The notes: generated by a model from the letters alone, not told the origin. A stretch of DNA of 64,000 nt from Nakamurella aerolata (GCF_013002705.1 NZ_JABEND010000002.1:248001-312000), one strand, 5' to 3'; counted from the stretch's first letter, positions 52,433-61,363 are shown. Numbers and translations are program-made.

Positions 52433-53034
52433 GGCGTTTCCCTTCTCCCTATCCTGCTCAATCCTGCTCCCGACCACCGGCCCGACGCTCTGCGAGCTGC
52501 GGCCGGAGTCGGTGTTGCCCGCTGGCCGGCCCTGCGAAGAGCCAAGTGCGATTGCCGGCCGCGGGCGCGCGAGGCTGCACAAAGATTAGCGGTCGCCACC
52601 AACCGCCGGTGCGAGGGGCGTGCTGACCCGCCGGAGCGGGCCGAACAGCTCGTCGCCTGCCCTGGCCGAACAGCTCATGGCCGGCATCGGCAACGGCACG
52701 GTCGGTGGGGTGCGGCAGCATCACCGGCACCTGGCCGTCGCGGTTTCGTCATTGGCTCGCCCGGTGCCGGCGCCGATCGGATTCCCGGGCCGTCCGATCG
52801 GCCGGGTCGGGGCCGATCAGAGGGGATGGATAAAGATCGATAGTGAATATTCGAGCGGCATCTGCAACGGGTTTCCGGCGGTATCGAGCCGCCTCCGGCC
52901 GGTGCCGAATGCACGCCGCTGCGGGTTTTGTCAAGCCCCGCCGCAGCCTCGCGATATGCCCTGACCTGCGACAACGGGTGGATCGGCGGCGCTGGACGTG
53001 GTAAAGTGACGTGAACGAAAGGGGAACCTCACCT
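52433..53034. promoter_or_regulatory. 602-bp lpqE-carD spacer with the carD promoter
   Basis: TAAAGT (53002-53007) is a likely carD -10, with a leader of about 20 bases carrying AAAGGGGA. Near 52641 and 52668 GAACAGCTC is repeated. The plus-strand frame at 52620-52964 has no ribosome site and no recognisable family, so it is not called. I see no other gene in this 600-bp stretch. Confidence 0.5.
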
Positions 53035-53517
53035 ATGGTTTTCAAGGTCGGCGAGACCGTTGTCTATCCCCATCACGGGGCCGCTCTGATCCAGGCAACA
53101 GAGACTCGCGTCATCAAGGGTGAAGAGAAGCTCTACCTCGTCCTGAAGGTCGCCCAAGGCGACCTGACCGTCAAGGTTCCCGCCGAGAACGCCGAGGTTG
53201 TCGGCGTTCGCGACGTGGTTGATCAGACCGGTCTTGATCGGGTCTTCGAGGTGCTCCGCGCACCGCACACCGAGGAGCCGACCAACTGGTCGCGCCGCTA
53301 CAAGGCCAATCTGGAAAAGCTCGCCTCCGGCGACGTCAACAAGGTCGCAGAGGTTGTGCGCGATCTGTGGCGCCGCGACAAGGAGCGCGGGCTGTCCGCG
53401 GGCGAGAAGCGGATGCTCGCCAAGGCTCGGCAGATCCTGGTCTCCGAGCTGGCGCTCGCCGAGCACACCGACGAGGACAAGGCCGAGGTGCTGCTCGACG
53501 AGGTTCTCGCCTCCTGA
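53035..53517 (+). CDS. carD: CarD RNA polymerase-binding regulator
   Basis: CarD binds the RNA polymerase beta subunit and stabilises open promoter complexes, notably at rRNA promoters. The N-terminal RNAP-interacting domain has [19 protein letters not shown] and [21 protein letters not shown]. The C-terminal helical DNA-contact domain carries [20 protein letters not shown] and [20 protein letters not shown]. The length, 160 residues, matches the family. It is followed 37 bases later by ispDF, as carD by ispD in mycobacteria. ATG at 53035. Confidence 0.98.
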   Translation: MVFKVGETVVYPHHGAALIQATETRVIKGEEKLYLVLKVAQGDLTVKVPAENAEVVGVRDVVDQTGLDRVFEVLRAPHTEEPTNWSRRYKANLEKLASGDVNKVAEVVRDLWRRDKERGLSAGEKRMLAKARQILVSELALAEHTDEDKAEVLLDEVLAS

Positions 53518-53554
53518 GCGCCTGACCCGTCACGTCGAGCGTCACCGCCAACCC

Positions 53555-54751
53555 ATGGCAGCGCACCTGTCCGGATCGGTGGTTGCTCTCGTTCCGGCTG
53601 CCGGCAGTGGCCAGCGGCTCGGGGCGGGCATGCCCAAGGCATTCGTCGAGGTCGGCGGCCGGGCCCTGGTGGCGCACGCCGTCGACGCCCTGCTGGCCGG
53701 TGGTGTCGACCACGTCGTCGTCGCGACGCCCGCCGATCAGCTCGACGCGGCCAGGGCCGCTCTTCCGGCAGAGGTGCTGCTGGTGGCCGGCGGCGCCGAC
53801 CGAACCGAATCGGTGCGGCTCGCGCTGCAGGCGGCGGACGCCCAGTGGCCGGATGCGGCGATCGTGCTGGTGCACGACGCGGCCAGATCGTTCGCTCCGC
53901 CGCGCCTGGTGGCCGACGTGATCGCCGCCGTGCGCCGTGGTGCCGACGCGGTGGTCCCGGTTCTCGCGGTGGCTGACACCATCCGCGGCGTCGACGACGA
54001 AGGACACAGCACCGGCGTGGTTGACCGAGAGCGGCTGCGCGCGATGCAGACCCCACAAGGATTCACCGCCGGTCTGCTCCGCCGGGCGCACGCGGCCGCG
54101 ACCGACCACGGCGCCGGCGGGTCGGCCACCGACGATGCGGCGTTGGTCGAACGGCTGGCGGAGCCGGTCACGTTGATCCCAGGTGACCCGGCCGCCGCCA
54201 AGGTGACCACTCCCGCCGATCTGGCGGCGGTGCGCGCCGCGCGGGCCGACACAACCGGGCTCGGCTCGGTCCCAGCTGCCGCCGGCCTGCGTGTCGGCTC
54301 AGGGCTGGACGTGCACCCGATCGAGGTTGGCCGGGAGTGCTGGCTGGCCGGGCTACTGTTCCCCGACGCCGACGGCTGTGCCGGCCACTCCGACGGCGAC
54401 GTCGCCGCTCACGCGCTCTGTGATGCTGTGCTGTCCGCGGCCGGGCTCGGCGATCTCGGTGCGGTGTTCGGCACCGACGACCCGGCGTGGCGGGGAGCCT
54501 CGGGCAGCACGCTGCTGGCCGAGGTCGGCCGCCGGGTCGAGCTGGCCGGGTACCGGGTTCTCAACGCCACCGTGCAGGTGATCGCGAACCGGCCCCGGCT
54601 CGCCCCCCGGCGGGCAGAGGCCGAACAGACGCTGAGCACGGTGCTGGGTGCGCCGGTGTCCGTCGCCGGAACCACCACCGACGGGCTCGGGCTGACCGGC
54701 CGGGGCGAGGGTCGGGCCGCGCTCGCCACGGCACTGATCGCCGGACGCTGA
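53555..54751 (+). CDS. ispDF: Fused IspD-IspF of the MEP isoprenoid pathway
   Basis: A single 398-residue chain carries two enzymes. IspD (about 1-228), the CDP-methylerythritol synthase, has [20 protein letters not shown] and [11 protein letters not shown]. IspF (about 246-398), the MEcPP synthase, has [12 protein letters not shown] with Asp252/His254, [17 protein letters not shown] and [15 protein letters not shown] short Ala/Thr/Gly/Pro linker joins them. In mycobacteria ispD and ispF are separate adjacent genes; here they are one frame. The ATG at 53555 gives [19 protein letters not shown]. It is in tandem with carD. Confidence 0.95.
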   Translation: MAAHLSGSVVALVPAAGSGQRLGAGMPKAFVEVGGRALVAHAVDALLAGGVDHVVVATPADQLDAARAALPAEVLLVAGGADRTESVRLALQAADAQWPDAAIVLVHDAARSFAPPRLVADVIAAVRRGADAVVPVLAVADTIRGVDDEGHSTGVVDRERLRAMQTPQGFTAGLLRRAHAAATDHGAGGSATDDAALVERLAEPVTLIPGDPAAAKVTTPADLAAVRAARADTTGLGSVPAAAGLRVGSGLDVHPIEVGRECWLAGLLFPDADGCAGHSDGDVAAHALCDAVLSAAGLGDLGAVFGTDDPAWRGASGSTLLAEVGRRVELAGYRVLNATVQVIANRPRLAPRRAEAEQTLSTVLGAPVSVAGTTTDGLGLTGRGEGRAALATALIAGR

Positions 54752-54760
54752 CGGGCAGCG

Positions 54761-56005
54761 TCAACCGAGAGCGTCGCGGCGCCGACGCAGATCGGCGGCC
54801 TCCGCGTCGTTGCCGCACCGCTGGAGTGCCAGCCCGTACGCCGCCCGCGCCGCGTCGCGCTCGCCGGCCCGTTCGAGCAGTGCGGCCCGGACGGCAGGCA
54901 GGCGGTGGCTGCGCGGCAGCGCGTCGTCGAGACCGGCCATCGCATCCAGCCCGGCCAGCGGCCCGTCGGCCTCGGCAACCGCGACCGCCCGAGCCAGCCG
55001 CGCGCTCGGTGTCGGCGCGAGCACCAGCAGGTCGTCGTAATGGCGGACGACGCGGGACCAGTCGGTGGCCTCAGCCGAGGCGGCCGTCGCGTGCTCGGCC
55101 GCGATGCGGGCCTGCACCGCGTACCCCGCCGCGAGCACCGGGATCGGCCCGGTCAGCGCCGGCGACGACAGCAGCGCGACGCCCTCGGCGACCTCGTCCT
55201 GGCGCCAGCGGGAACGATCCTGGTCCGGCAACAACACCACGGCACCCGCATCATCGACCCGCGCGTCCCGCCGTGAATGCTGCAGCAGCATCAGCGCGAG
55301 CAACGCGACCAGCACCGGTTCACCCCTGCGCAGCTCCAGCACCACGCGCACCAGCCGAATCGCCTCCGCTGCCAGCGCTGTTCGGACCACGTCAGGTCCG
55401 CTGCCCGGCGCGTAACCGGCGGTGAACGCGAGGTAGGCCGTCTGCGCGAGCACCTGCAACCGCTCGGGCAGCGCGTCCGCCGACGGCACCGCGAACGGGA
55501 TGCCCGCCGTGACGATCTTCTTCTTGGCGCGGGTGAGGCGCGCGGCCATCGTCGGCTCCGGCACCAGGAACAGCCGCGCGATGTCGGCGGTACTCACCCC
55601 CAACACCAGGCGCAGCGTCAGTGCGCTCGCCGCTGCCGGGTCGAGCGCAGGGTGCGTGCACATCAGCACCAGGCGCAGCAGATCGTCCTCCACCTGATCA
55701 TCAGGGTCGGCGAAAGTCGTTGCGGTAGAACGATGTTCGGCGTCGATCAGCAGCAAGGGCATCTTGCGTTGGGCCATCATCTCGGCTCGCAACCGGTCGA
55801 GTACCCGCCGCCGCGCCGCCGTGTGCAGCCAGCCGGCCGGGTTGTCCGGGACGCCGTCGCGCGGCCACCGCGTCGTCGCGGTCTCGACCGCGTCGGCGAG
55901 CGCGTCCTCGACCAGGTCGAGGCGGCGGAAGTGCGCGAGCAGCAAAGACGTCAGCCGCCCCCACTCCTGGCGCACCACCGCCGCCAGCACCGCGACCGCC
56001 GTCAC
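54761..56005 (-). CDS. ECF42-type RNA polymerase sigma factor (DUF6596)
   Basis: A 414-residue sigma factor of the ECF42 kind. Region 2 is about 10-80 (LAHFRRLDLVEDALADAVET and PAGWLHTAARRRVLDRLR). Region 4 is about 115-170 (LTLRLVLGVSTADIARLFLV and TMAARLTRAKKKIV). The long helical C-terminal DUF6596/TPR-like part follows. ECF42 genes are typically next to YCII (DGPF) genes, and here two precede it in the same operon. GTG at 56005 overlaps the upstream stop (GTGA). There is no anti-sigma gene nearby; the C-terminal domain may control it. Confidence 0.9.
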   Translation of the reverse strand: MTAVAVLAAVVRQEWGRLTSLLLAHFRRLDLVEDALADAVETATTRWPRDGVPDNPAGWLHTAARRRVLDRLRAEMMAQRKMPLLLIDAEHRSTATTFADPDDQVEDDLLRLVLMCTHPALDPAAASALTLRLVLGVSTADIARLFLVPEPTMAARLTRAKKKIVTAGIPFAVPSADALPERLQVLAQTAYLAFTAGYAPGSGPDVVRTALAAEAIRLVRVVLELRRGEPVLVALLALMLLQHSRRDARVDDAGAVVLLPDQDRSRWRQDEVAEGVALLSSPALTGPIPVLAAGYAVQARIAAEHATAASAEATDWSRVVRHYDDLLVLAPTPSARLARAVAVAEADGPLAGLDAMAGLDDALPRSHRLPAVRAALLERAGERDAARAAYGLALQRCGNDAEAADLRRRRDALG

Positions 56006-56361
56006 GCCGACTCGTAGCCCTCGACGCCGACGACGGTGCGGATCTCCAGGGTGTAGGCCGCCGGCAGCAGCGTGGCGGCGGCGATGGCCGTGTCCAGGTC
56101 GGGCAGCTCGACGTCGTAGTAGCCGCTGAGTTGTTCGGACAGCTCGGCGAACGGCCCGTCGGTCACCACGGCGCGATCGCCCTGGTGTCGCACAGTCGTT
56201 GCGACGTCGGCGTCGGACAGGGCAGCACTGCTGTGGCACCGGCCGTGCCGGTCGACGTAGCGCTCGAACGCGTGGTGGGCGTCGAAGTACTCCTTGCGCT
56301 GCGCCTCGTCGGCGTGCTGCCAGTCCCAGGGCCGCTCCGCGATCAGCACCACGTACCTCAC
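56002..56361 (-). CDS. YCII/DGPF-domain protein (second)
   Basis: A 119-residue YCII-related protein: VRYVVLIAERPWDWQHADEA, VTDGPFAELSEQLSGYYDVE with the DGPF motif, and the end LEIRTVVGVEGYE. The YCII fold is a dimeric ferredoxin-like barrel whose His/Asp pair can bind substrate; the true substrate is unknown. GTG at 56361 overlaps the upstream YCII stop (GTGA), and its own stop overlaps the sigma-factor start the same way, so all three are translationally coupled. Confidence 0.87.
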   Translation of the reverse strand: MRYVVLIAERPWDWQHADEAQRKEYFDAHHAFERYVDRHGRCHSSAALSDADVATTVRHQGDRAVVTDGPFAELSEQLSGYYDVELPDLDTAIAAATLLPAAYTLEIRTVVGVEGYESA

Positions 56362-56744
56362 GACGGTTCGCCACCGCCGGGCGCGTCCGGCCGCTCCTGT
56401 GGCGTGACCGTGCGACGCACCTGAATGCCATCGCCCAGGGCCGCGATGATCTGGCAGCACTCCACCAGGTCGTCAAGGTCGTCGGTCTCGACCTGGTAAA
56501 AGCCGCCGACCTGCTCGGTGGTCTCGGCGAACGGCCCGTCGGTGGCCGGCCCACCGCCCGGCGGGATCAGCTTGAGGTCGGACGACCCGTGCAGCTCCGC
56601 GCCGCCGGTGATCCGGTGGCCGCGCTTGCCGAGCTCCTCGCCGAACCGGTTGTACTCGGCGTATCCGGCCCTGCGCTGTTCCTCGGACATGGTGGTCCAC
56701 CAGCGGTCGGGGTTTCCGGTGATGAGAACGACGTACTCGGTCAT
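56358..56744 (-). CDS. YCII/DGPF-domain protein (first)
   Basis: A 128-residue YCII-related protein opening the ECF42 operon: TEYVVLITGNPDRWWTTMSE, ATDGPFAETTEQVGGFYQVE (DGPF motif) and IAALGDGIQVRRTV. It shares plan and motifs with the second YCII gene and is probably its paralogue. The ATG at 56744 has AGAAGGAG upstream. In ECF42 systems YCII partners are conserved, but their role is not settled. Confidence 0.87.
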   Translation of the reverse strand: MTEYVVLITGNPDRWWTTMSEEQRRAGYAEYNRFGEELGKRGHRITGGAELHGSSDLKLIPPGGGPATDGPFAETTEQVGGFYQVETDDLDDLVECCQIIAALGDGIQVRRTVTPQERPDAPGGGEPS

Positions 56745-56889
56745 GCTGTGCTCCTTCTGGTTCGGATTGGGGTTTCGCGTCAGGCCACGGGTGCGGCCGC
56801 ACTCTCCTGACGAACGAGCATGCCCGGTATCGACAGCCTGCCCGAAGAAGCGGTACGAGGCGTCCTTCAGCCTCCAGACGTCGGGATGT

Positions 56890-56895
56890 CATGCT
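56890..56895 (+). promoter_or_regulatory. Possible -10 of a leaderless proC transcript
   Basis: CATGCT ends six bases before the proC ATG at 56902; no ribosome site lies between. The match to TANNNT is partial. Confidence 0.3.
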
Positions 56896-56901
56896 GGCGG
56901 C

Positions 56902-57807
56902 ATGAGCGAGCGGACCGGCGCAGCCGACATCGCAGACCACAACGCAGGCGGTGCCGACAACGCGGGCAGCGCCGACAAGGCAGCGCAGAGCGGCGGGACG
57001 GTCCCGACGGTGGCGATTCTGGGCGCTGGCAAGATCGGCGAGGCGCTGCTGGCCGGGCTGCTCGCCGCCGGCCGCGAACCGGCGACGCTGAGCGTCAGTG
57101 CCAGGCGCCCGGCCCGCGCGGAGCAGCTGCAGCAGCAGTACGGCGTCGCTGTCACCAGCAATGCCGACGCGGCCGCCGACGCCGACGTGCTTGTCGTCGC
57201 GGTGAAACCGCAAGACATCGAACCGTTGCTCGCCGAGGTCGCCCCGGCCATCAGCTCCGGCACCCTGGTGGTGTCGGTGGCCGCAGGGTTGCCGACGGTG
57301 CTGTTCGAGCGGCACCTGCCGGAGGGCACCCCGGTGGTGCGGGTGATGCCCAACACCGCGTTGCTGCTCGGCGAATCCATGAGCGTGATCTCGGCCGGCG
57401 CGCATGCCGCGCCCGAGCACCTGGATCTGGTCGAGCAACTGCTGGCGGCCATCGGCAAGGTGGCGCGGGTACCGGAATCGCAGCAGGACGCCGTCACCGC
57501 GCTGTCCGGATCCGGTCCCGCCTACTTCTTCTACCTGGTGGAGGCGATGATCGACGCCGGGATCCTGCTCGGCCTGCCGCGCAACGTCTCCACCGACCTG
57601 ATCATTCAGTCGGCGGTGGGAGCGGCGCTGATGCTGCGCGACTCCGGTGAGCATCCCGTTGCCCTCCGGGAAGCTGTCACCTCTCCGGGCGGCACCACCA
57701 TCTCGGCGATCAGGGAGCTGGAGAACCACGGCGTCCGCGCGGCGCTGCTGGCCGCCATCGAGGCAGCGGCGCGGCGCTCCACCGAGCTCGGCAGGGCCCA
57801 TCACTGA
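56902..57807 (+). CDS. proC: Pyrroline-5-carboxylate reductase
   Basis: Last enzyme of proline synthesis, reducing P5C with NAD(P)H. The Rossmann motif is VAILGAGKIGEALLAGLL; the family stretches VVAVKPQDIEPLLAEV, VVRVMPNTALLLGESM, ALSGSGPAYFFYLVEAM and TSPGGTTISAIRELE follow. The size is 301 residues, with an Ala/Gly/Asp/Asn-rich N-terminal tail of about 35 residues. The ATG at 56902 gives MSERTGAADIADHNA; CATGCT six bases before it is a possible leaderless -10. Upstream open frame lies over the YCII promoter region. Next to bldC, as in mycobacteria. Confidence 0.94.
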   Translation: MSERTGAADIADHNAGGADNAGSADKAAQSGGTVPTVAILGAGKIGEALLAGLLAAGREPATLSVSARRPARAEQLQQQYGVAVTSNADAAADADVLVVAVKPQDIEPLLAEVAPAISSGTLVVSVAAGLPTVLFERHLPEGTPVVRVMPNTALLLGESMSVISAGAHAAPEHLDLVEQLLAAIGKVARVPESQQDAVTALSGSGPAYFFYLVEAMIDAGILLGLPRNVSTDLIIQSAVGAALMLRDSGEHPVALREAVTSPGGTTISAIRELENHGVRAALLAAIEAAARRSTELGRAHH

Positions 57808-57823
57808 GCGGGTGTTTCCCGCT
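57807..57823 (+). terminator. Short hairpin after proC
   Basis: AGCGGG and CCCGCT pair across TGTTT, starting on the last base of the proC stop. A 6-bp stem is weak on its own. Confidence 0.35.
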
Positions 57824-58139
57824 GCCTCGGCACCGAATCGGCGGCCGCGGCGGTGCGGACTCCGGCGCTGCCTGCCACACCCCGTAACCCGGTCAAGGTG
57901 CGGCGCGCCGACCTGCGTGCTGACCTGCGAAAAGCTCGGTGGCGGCGGCCAGGGAGCGGAAATCTGGAAAAAGACGACACGCCGAAGGCAGCTCCGCCGA
58001 AAATGCGTCCGAATGAGATATGTCCAGGTGTCGCATCAGCACCATGAGTACCGCTAGAGTGCACAAAGCACGAGCGCGACCGTGTCCGCCGGAGGGGAAG
58101 CCGGCGGCCGTGAACGTGCCGAAAGATGGTGCACACAAC
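57808..58139 (+). promoter_or_regulatory. proC-bldC spacer with a bldC promoter
   Basis: TAGAGT (58055-58060) is a likely -10, giving a leader of about 70 bases. GACCTGCG is repeated near 57909 and 57922. The 300-bp spacer shows no other gene. Confidence 0.4.
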
Positions 58140-58370
58140 ATGCCACCACAGCCTGAACAGACGCCCGGCGCTGCGCCGGACGGTGCCCTGTCGGAGATGC
58201 GCTTCCTGACCGTCGCCGAAGTAGCCACCCTGATGCGGGTGTCGCGGATGACGGTGTACCGGCTGGTGCACTCCGGAGAGCTTCCCGCGGTACGCGTCGG
58301 CCGCTCGTTCCGGGTGCCGGAACGAGCCGTCCACGACTACCTGCAAACCGCGTTCAACGACGTCGGCTGA
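58140..58370 (+). CDS. bldC: BldC, MerR-like developmental regulator
   Basis: A 76-residue DNA-binding protein: RFLTVAEVATLMRVSRMTVY then RLVHSGELPAVRVGRSFRVP, the winged-helix of BldC (MerR/excisionase-like). In Streptomyces BldC represses the switch to reproductive growth and binds direct repeats head-to-tail. The ATG at 58140 gives the family's length; upstream in-frame GTGs at 58110 and 58116 would add an unrelated Lys/Ala extension. It follows proC, as Rv0500A follows Rv0500. Confidence 0.93.
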   Translation: MPPQPEQTPGAAPDGALSEMRFLTVAEVATLMRVSRMTVYRLVHSGELPAVRVGRSFRVPERAVHDYLQTAFNDVG

Positions 58371-58716
58371 GTTCGCCGTGACCTTCGATGGCTGAGCCGA
58401 CCCTGTCCGCCGATGCCTGCCGGCTCACCACCGCCGCGCGGCCCGACGGCGTTGGCCGACTCGACGGTGCCTGCCGGCTCACCGCCGCCGATCGTGCTGA
58501 TCGAGTTAGGACGCCGGCGATACGGCTGGTGCGGACCGACAGTCCGGCGCCGGTAGACTGTTTCAGCGCTGGTACAGCGCGGCCACCGCTGGTGCGTCGC
58601 GCTCGAGGTGCGTCCGCCGGCCCCGGCAGTGGGGCAGCGCGCACGTCCCAGCGCACCCGACCATCGACACCCCGGGCGGCGATAAGCGCTGCTCGTACCT
58701 GGAAAGTTGGCAGCAC
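58371..58716 (+). promoter_or_regulatory. bldC-to-small-basic-gene spacer with a promoter
   Basis: TAGACT (58554-58559) is a likely -10 for the 33-codon gene, with a leader of about 150 bases. TGCCTGCCGGCTCACC is directly repeated at 58414-58429 and 58468-58483. No other gene is seen. Confidence 0.4.
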
Positions 58717-58818
58717 ATGGGTTCAGTGATCAAGAAGCGTCGCAAGCGGATGGCCAAGAAGAAGCACCGCAAGCTGCTCCGCAAGACCCGGGTGGCTCGC
58801 CGCCGCGCCGGTAAGTGA
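58717..58818 (+). CDS. 33-residue basic protein, AURKAIP1/COX24-like (Rv0500B-like)
   Basis: The ATG at 58717 opens a 34-codon frame ending TGA at 58816-58818. It reads [20 protein letters not shown] then [13 protein letters not shown], a very basic peptide found after bldC in actinobacteria (Rv0500B). Such proteins have the AURKAIP1/COX24 motif and have been seen bound to the small ribosomal subunit. GGAAAG lies ahead of the ATG and a strong hairpin follows. The gene is short but conserved; the reading is clear. Confidence 0.92.
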   Translation: MGSVIKKRRKRMAKKKHRKLLRKTRVARRRAGK

Positions 58819-58890
58819 CGGATCGCTGACCCTTCCGCTGCCGGCGCGATTCGCTCCGGCAGTACCGCGGCGCCGGCCGCCACGCTCGTC

Positions 58891-58925
58891 CCGCACCCCG
58901 TTCGCCCACCGCGAGCGGGGTGCGG
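58891..58925 (+). terminator. Strong hairpin terminator after the small basic gene
   Basis: CCGCACCCCGTTCGC (58891-58905) pairs with GCGAGCGGGGTGCGG (58911-58925), with one G-T pair and the loop CCACC. TGCTGTT follows. It lies 72 bases beyond the stop at 58818. Confidence 0.75.
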
Positions 58926-58960
58926 TGCTGTTACCAGAGGCTGCGGGACGGCCGGCCGGG

Positions 58961-59044
58961 ACAGGGGAAATATCGGCGGCTCAAGGCTCAGCCAGAGAAA
59001 GCGACCTGGGCAGATGCCGATCGAGGCGCCGATTTTTCCGTTCG
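58961..59044. repeat. Dispersed palindromic element, copy C (84 bp)
   Basis: Same length as copy B. The left arm is CAGGGGAAATATCGGCGGCTC, the core has GACCTGGGCAGATGCC, and the right arm is ATCGAGGCGCCGATTTTTCC. The arms are inverted repeats with several mismatches. It ends eight bases before the stop of the convergent acyltransferase gene, just as copy B abuts the MFS stop. Confidence 0.8.
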
Positions 59045-59051
59045 ATCGGGC

Positions 59052-60257
59052 TCAGCCGAAGAACGGGTGTCCGCGCCGCAGCAGCAGGTCGTACAGCGAT
59101 TGCTGGATGGTCTCGCGCACCCGGTCGGTCAGGTTGAACACCACCATCGGGTCGTCGGCGGCGTCTGGCGGGTAGCCGCTGGTGTCGATCGGCTCGCCGA
59201 ACTCGATGATCCACTTGGCCGGCAACGGGATCGCGCCCAGCGGCCCGAGTAGCGGGAAGGTCGGCGTCACCGGAAAGTACGGCAGCCCGAGAATCCTTGC
59301 CAGCTGCGGGATCTCGGCGATTTTCGGGTAGGTCTCTTCGGCCCCGACGATGGAGCACGGGATGATGGGCACCCCAATGCGCAGCGCCGCCGACACGAAG
59401 CCGCCGCGGCCGAACCGCTGCAGCCGGTAGCGCTGCCGGAACGGCTTGCCGATGCCCTTGAAGCCTTCGGGGAATACCGCGACAAGTTCACTCGACTCCA
59501 GCAGCCGCTCGGCGTCCGGATTGCTGGCGAGGGTGGCACCGGCCCGCCGGCCGAGTGGGCCGAGCACCGGGGTGTCGAACATCAGGTTGGCGGCCAGCAC
59601 CCGCAGCGGGCGGTGCGCCGGGTGGTGATCGCGGGTCGCCACCATCAGCATGGCGGCGTCGAGCGGGATGGTGCCGGAGTGGTTGGCGACCAGCAGCGCG
59701 CCGCCGGTGCTGGGCAACCGGCTGCCGCCGAGCACCTCGACGCGGAACCAGCGTTCGTACAGCACCCGCAGCGCCGGCATCAGCAGCTGGTCGGTGAAGT
59801 CGGGGTCGTACCCGAACTCGTCGATCTGGTAGTCGCCGGTCAGCCGACGCCGCAGAAACTCCAGCGCCTTCGCCGCGTTGCGTTGCCAGCCGGTCAACTC
59901 CGCGGGAGCGGCGCCTTCCATGCCACCAGCGGTGCCGTCGGCCGCAACCGCAGCCGCACTCACGTTGCCCGCGCCCTGAGTAGCGCCGTCGGCCGCACCC
60001 GTGTCGTCCACGCGCTGAGTAGCGCCGTCGGCAGCGGCGTCGGAGGCCTCCGGGAGATCCGGGCTCCTAGCCGGGCGCTTCGTGGCGCGGCGGCGCTTCG
60101 CTTCGGCTCCGCTGTTTCCGGCTTTGCTGCCGCCAACGCCACTGCTTCCAGCGCCGCTGCTGCCAGCACCGCTGCTGCCAACGCCACTGCTTCCAGCACC
60201 GCTGCTGCCAGCACCGCTGCTGCCACCCGGTCGGGTGGTCGAAGGACGGCTGTTCAT
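59052..60257 (-). CDS. Lysophospholipid acyltransferase family protein (Rv0502-like)
   Basis: A 401-residue acyltransferase of the PlsC superfamily. The motif ALLVANHSGTIPLDAAM is the family variant of NHxxxxD; FPEGFKGIGKPF and PIIPCSIVGAEE are blocks II-III. The end HPFFG matches Rv0502, with which it shares the whole core. It likely esterifies a glycerol phosphate or related lipid at the membrane. The first about 115 residues are Ser/Gly repeats (GSSGAGSSGVGSSG) and an Ala/Asp/Gly linker. ATG at 60257 overlaps the epimerase stop. Confidence 0.85.
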   Translation of the reverse strand: MNSRPSTTRPGGSSGAGSSGAGSSGVGSSGAGSSGAGSSGVGGSKAGNSGAEAKRRRATKRPARSPDLPEASDAAADGATQRVDDTGAADGATQGAGNVSAAAVAADGTAGGMEGAAPAELTGWQRNAAKALEFLRRRLTGDYQIDEFGYDPDFTDQLLMPALRVLYERWFRVEVLGGSRLPSTGGALLVANHSGTIPLDAAMLMVATRDHHPAHRPLRVLAANLMFDTPVLGPLGRRAGATLASNPDAERLLESSELVAVFPEGFKGIGKPFRQRYRLQRFGRGGFVSAALRIGVPIIPCSIVGAEETYPKIAEIPQLARILGLPYFPVTPTFPLLGPLGAIPLPAKWIIEFGEPIDTSGYPPDAADDPMVVFNLTDRVRETIQQSLYDLLLRRGHPFFG

Positions 60258-61318
60258 TGCTGACCACTCCGCTCGGTGCCGCCGGCGCCGACGGCGTTCA
60301 ACAGCCAGTGCTCGGCGGCGCGCACCCGGTCGGTCCCCGGCACCGGAGGCAGCGTTGCGGCGAAATCGGCGAACGCCTCTTCGGTGCTGTAACGCAGCTG
60401 GATGCCCAGCTCGTCGCGCAGTCTGCTGGTGTCAAGGCTGCGGCCGTTGGCGAGCAGCTGCACCTGCTCGGGGGAGAAGCCGCCGAGCCGCAGCTCGCCG
60501 ATGCTGACCGCGCGGAGCGCCCGTCCTACGGTTCCGATTACCGGACCCGGTAGCGGCACCGGCACCCGTCCGGCCCGGCGGATGGCCTGGGCGACCGTCA
60601 TGGTGCCGGCCCCGGCGACGTTCACCACGCCGGCCCAGTCGCCGACGGTGAGCCGGTACATCACCTCGACCGCGTCCTGCTCGTGGACGAACTGCACCCG
60701 TGCGTCCCGCCCGAACAACATCGGAACCGTTGGCGTCAGCGAGAAATAGCGGGTCAACGGCGTCCGCACGCTCGGGCCGATGATCTCGGCGAACCTGGCC
60801 ACCGCGACCCGTACGTCCGGGCGCCGCCGCGAGAAGCCGCGCAGGTAACCCTCGATGTCGGCGGCATCGCGAGCCGGTCCCGACGACGGCAGCGCGTGCG
60901 GCTCGGTCTCTTCGGTGAACACCGCAGGGTCGCGCGGGGAGCCGCCGTAGACGGCAGCGGTTGACCGCACCACCAGGTTTTTCACCGTGGGCGCGACCTG
61001 GCAGGCGGCGAGCAACTGCATGGTGCCGAGGACGTTCATCTCTTTGGCCAGCACCCGCGCCGACGCCGACCCGGCAGGTGCCGAGGCGCTCGCGTGCACA
61101 ACGGTGTCGGCACCTGATGTCTCGATCACCTTGGCAATCAACGGGTTTCGGATGTCGGCGCGCACAAACCTGGCATCGCCGAGCCGGCTGACGGTTGCCG
61201 GATCCGGGTTCGCGGCGTCGACCGCGATCACCTGATCGACGCCGGGCTCGCCGGCCAACCGACCGGCAAGCTCGGACCCGAGGAACCGGGTGGCGCCGGT
61301 GACCAGCACGACCGACAC
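60254..61318 (-). CDS. NAD-dependent epimerase/dehydratase-like protein (Rv0501-like)
   Basis: A 354-residue extended-SDR protein. The Rossmann start is VVLVTGATRFLGSELAGRL, with a Gly-x-x-Gly-like turn. The middle region RSTAAVYGG shows no clear active-site YxxxK, so it may bind a nucleotide sugar or lipid without standard epimerase action. Mycobacterial Rv0501 (galE2) is the positional match. The GTG at 61318 has AAAGGAG six bases upstream; the in-frame ATG at 61345 lacks one. TAGAGT (61369-61364) is a likely -10. Same operon as the acyltransferase. Confidence 0.8.
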   Translation of the reverse strand: MSVVLVTGATRFLGSELAGRLAGEPGVDQVIAVDAANPDPATVSRLGDARFVRADIRNPLIAKVIETSGADTVVHASASAPAGSASARVLAKEMNVLGTMQLLAACQVAPTVKNLVVRSTAAVYGGSPRDPAVFTEETEPHALPSSGPARDAADIEGYLRGFSRRRPDVRVAVARFAEIIGPSVRTPLTRYFSLTPTVPMLFGRDARVQFVHEQDAVEVMYRLTVGDWAGVVNVAGAGTMTVAQAIRRAGRVPVPLPGPVIGTVGRALRAVSIGELRLGGFSPEQVQLLANGRSLDTSRLRDELGIQLRYSTEEAFADFAATLPPVPGTDRVRAAEHWLLNAVGAGGTERSGQQ

Positions 61319-61363
61319 GCTCAGCTCCTTTCGCCGCGACCGCACGCACAGCGGCCACCTCCG

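Noticed and set aside
52620-52964. Plus-strand frame in the lpqE-carD spacer
   Set aside because: No ribosome site, no recognisable domain, and the composition is not like neighbouring genes.
52921-52990. Possible fourth copy of the 84-bp element (GACCTGCGACAACGGG)
   Set aside because: The core matches, but no inverted ends are found at the expected distances.
56473-57804. Minus-strand frame opposite proC
   Set aside because: Shadow of proC; codons are His/Arg/Gly-rich and there is no family match.
57950-58035. Possible further copy of the 84-bp element (GCGGAAATCTGG ... GATATGTCC)
   Set aside because: Ends look similar by chance, but the core GACCTG motif and pairing arms are missing.
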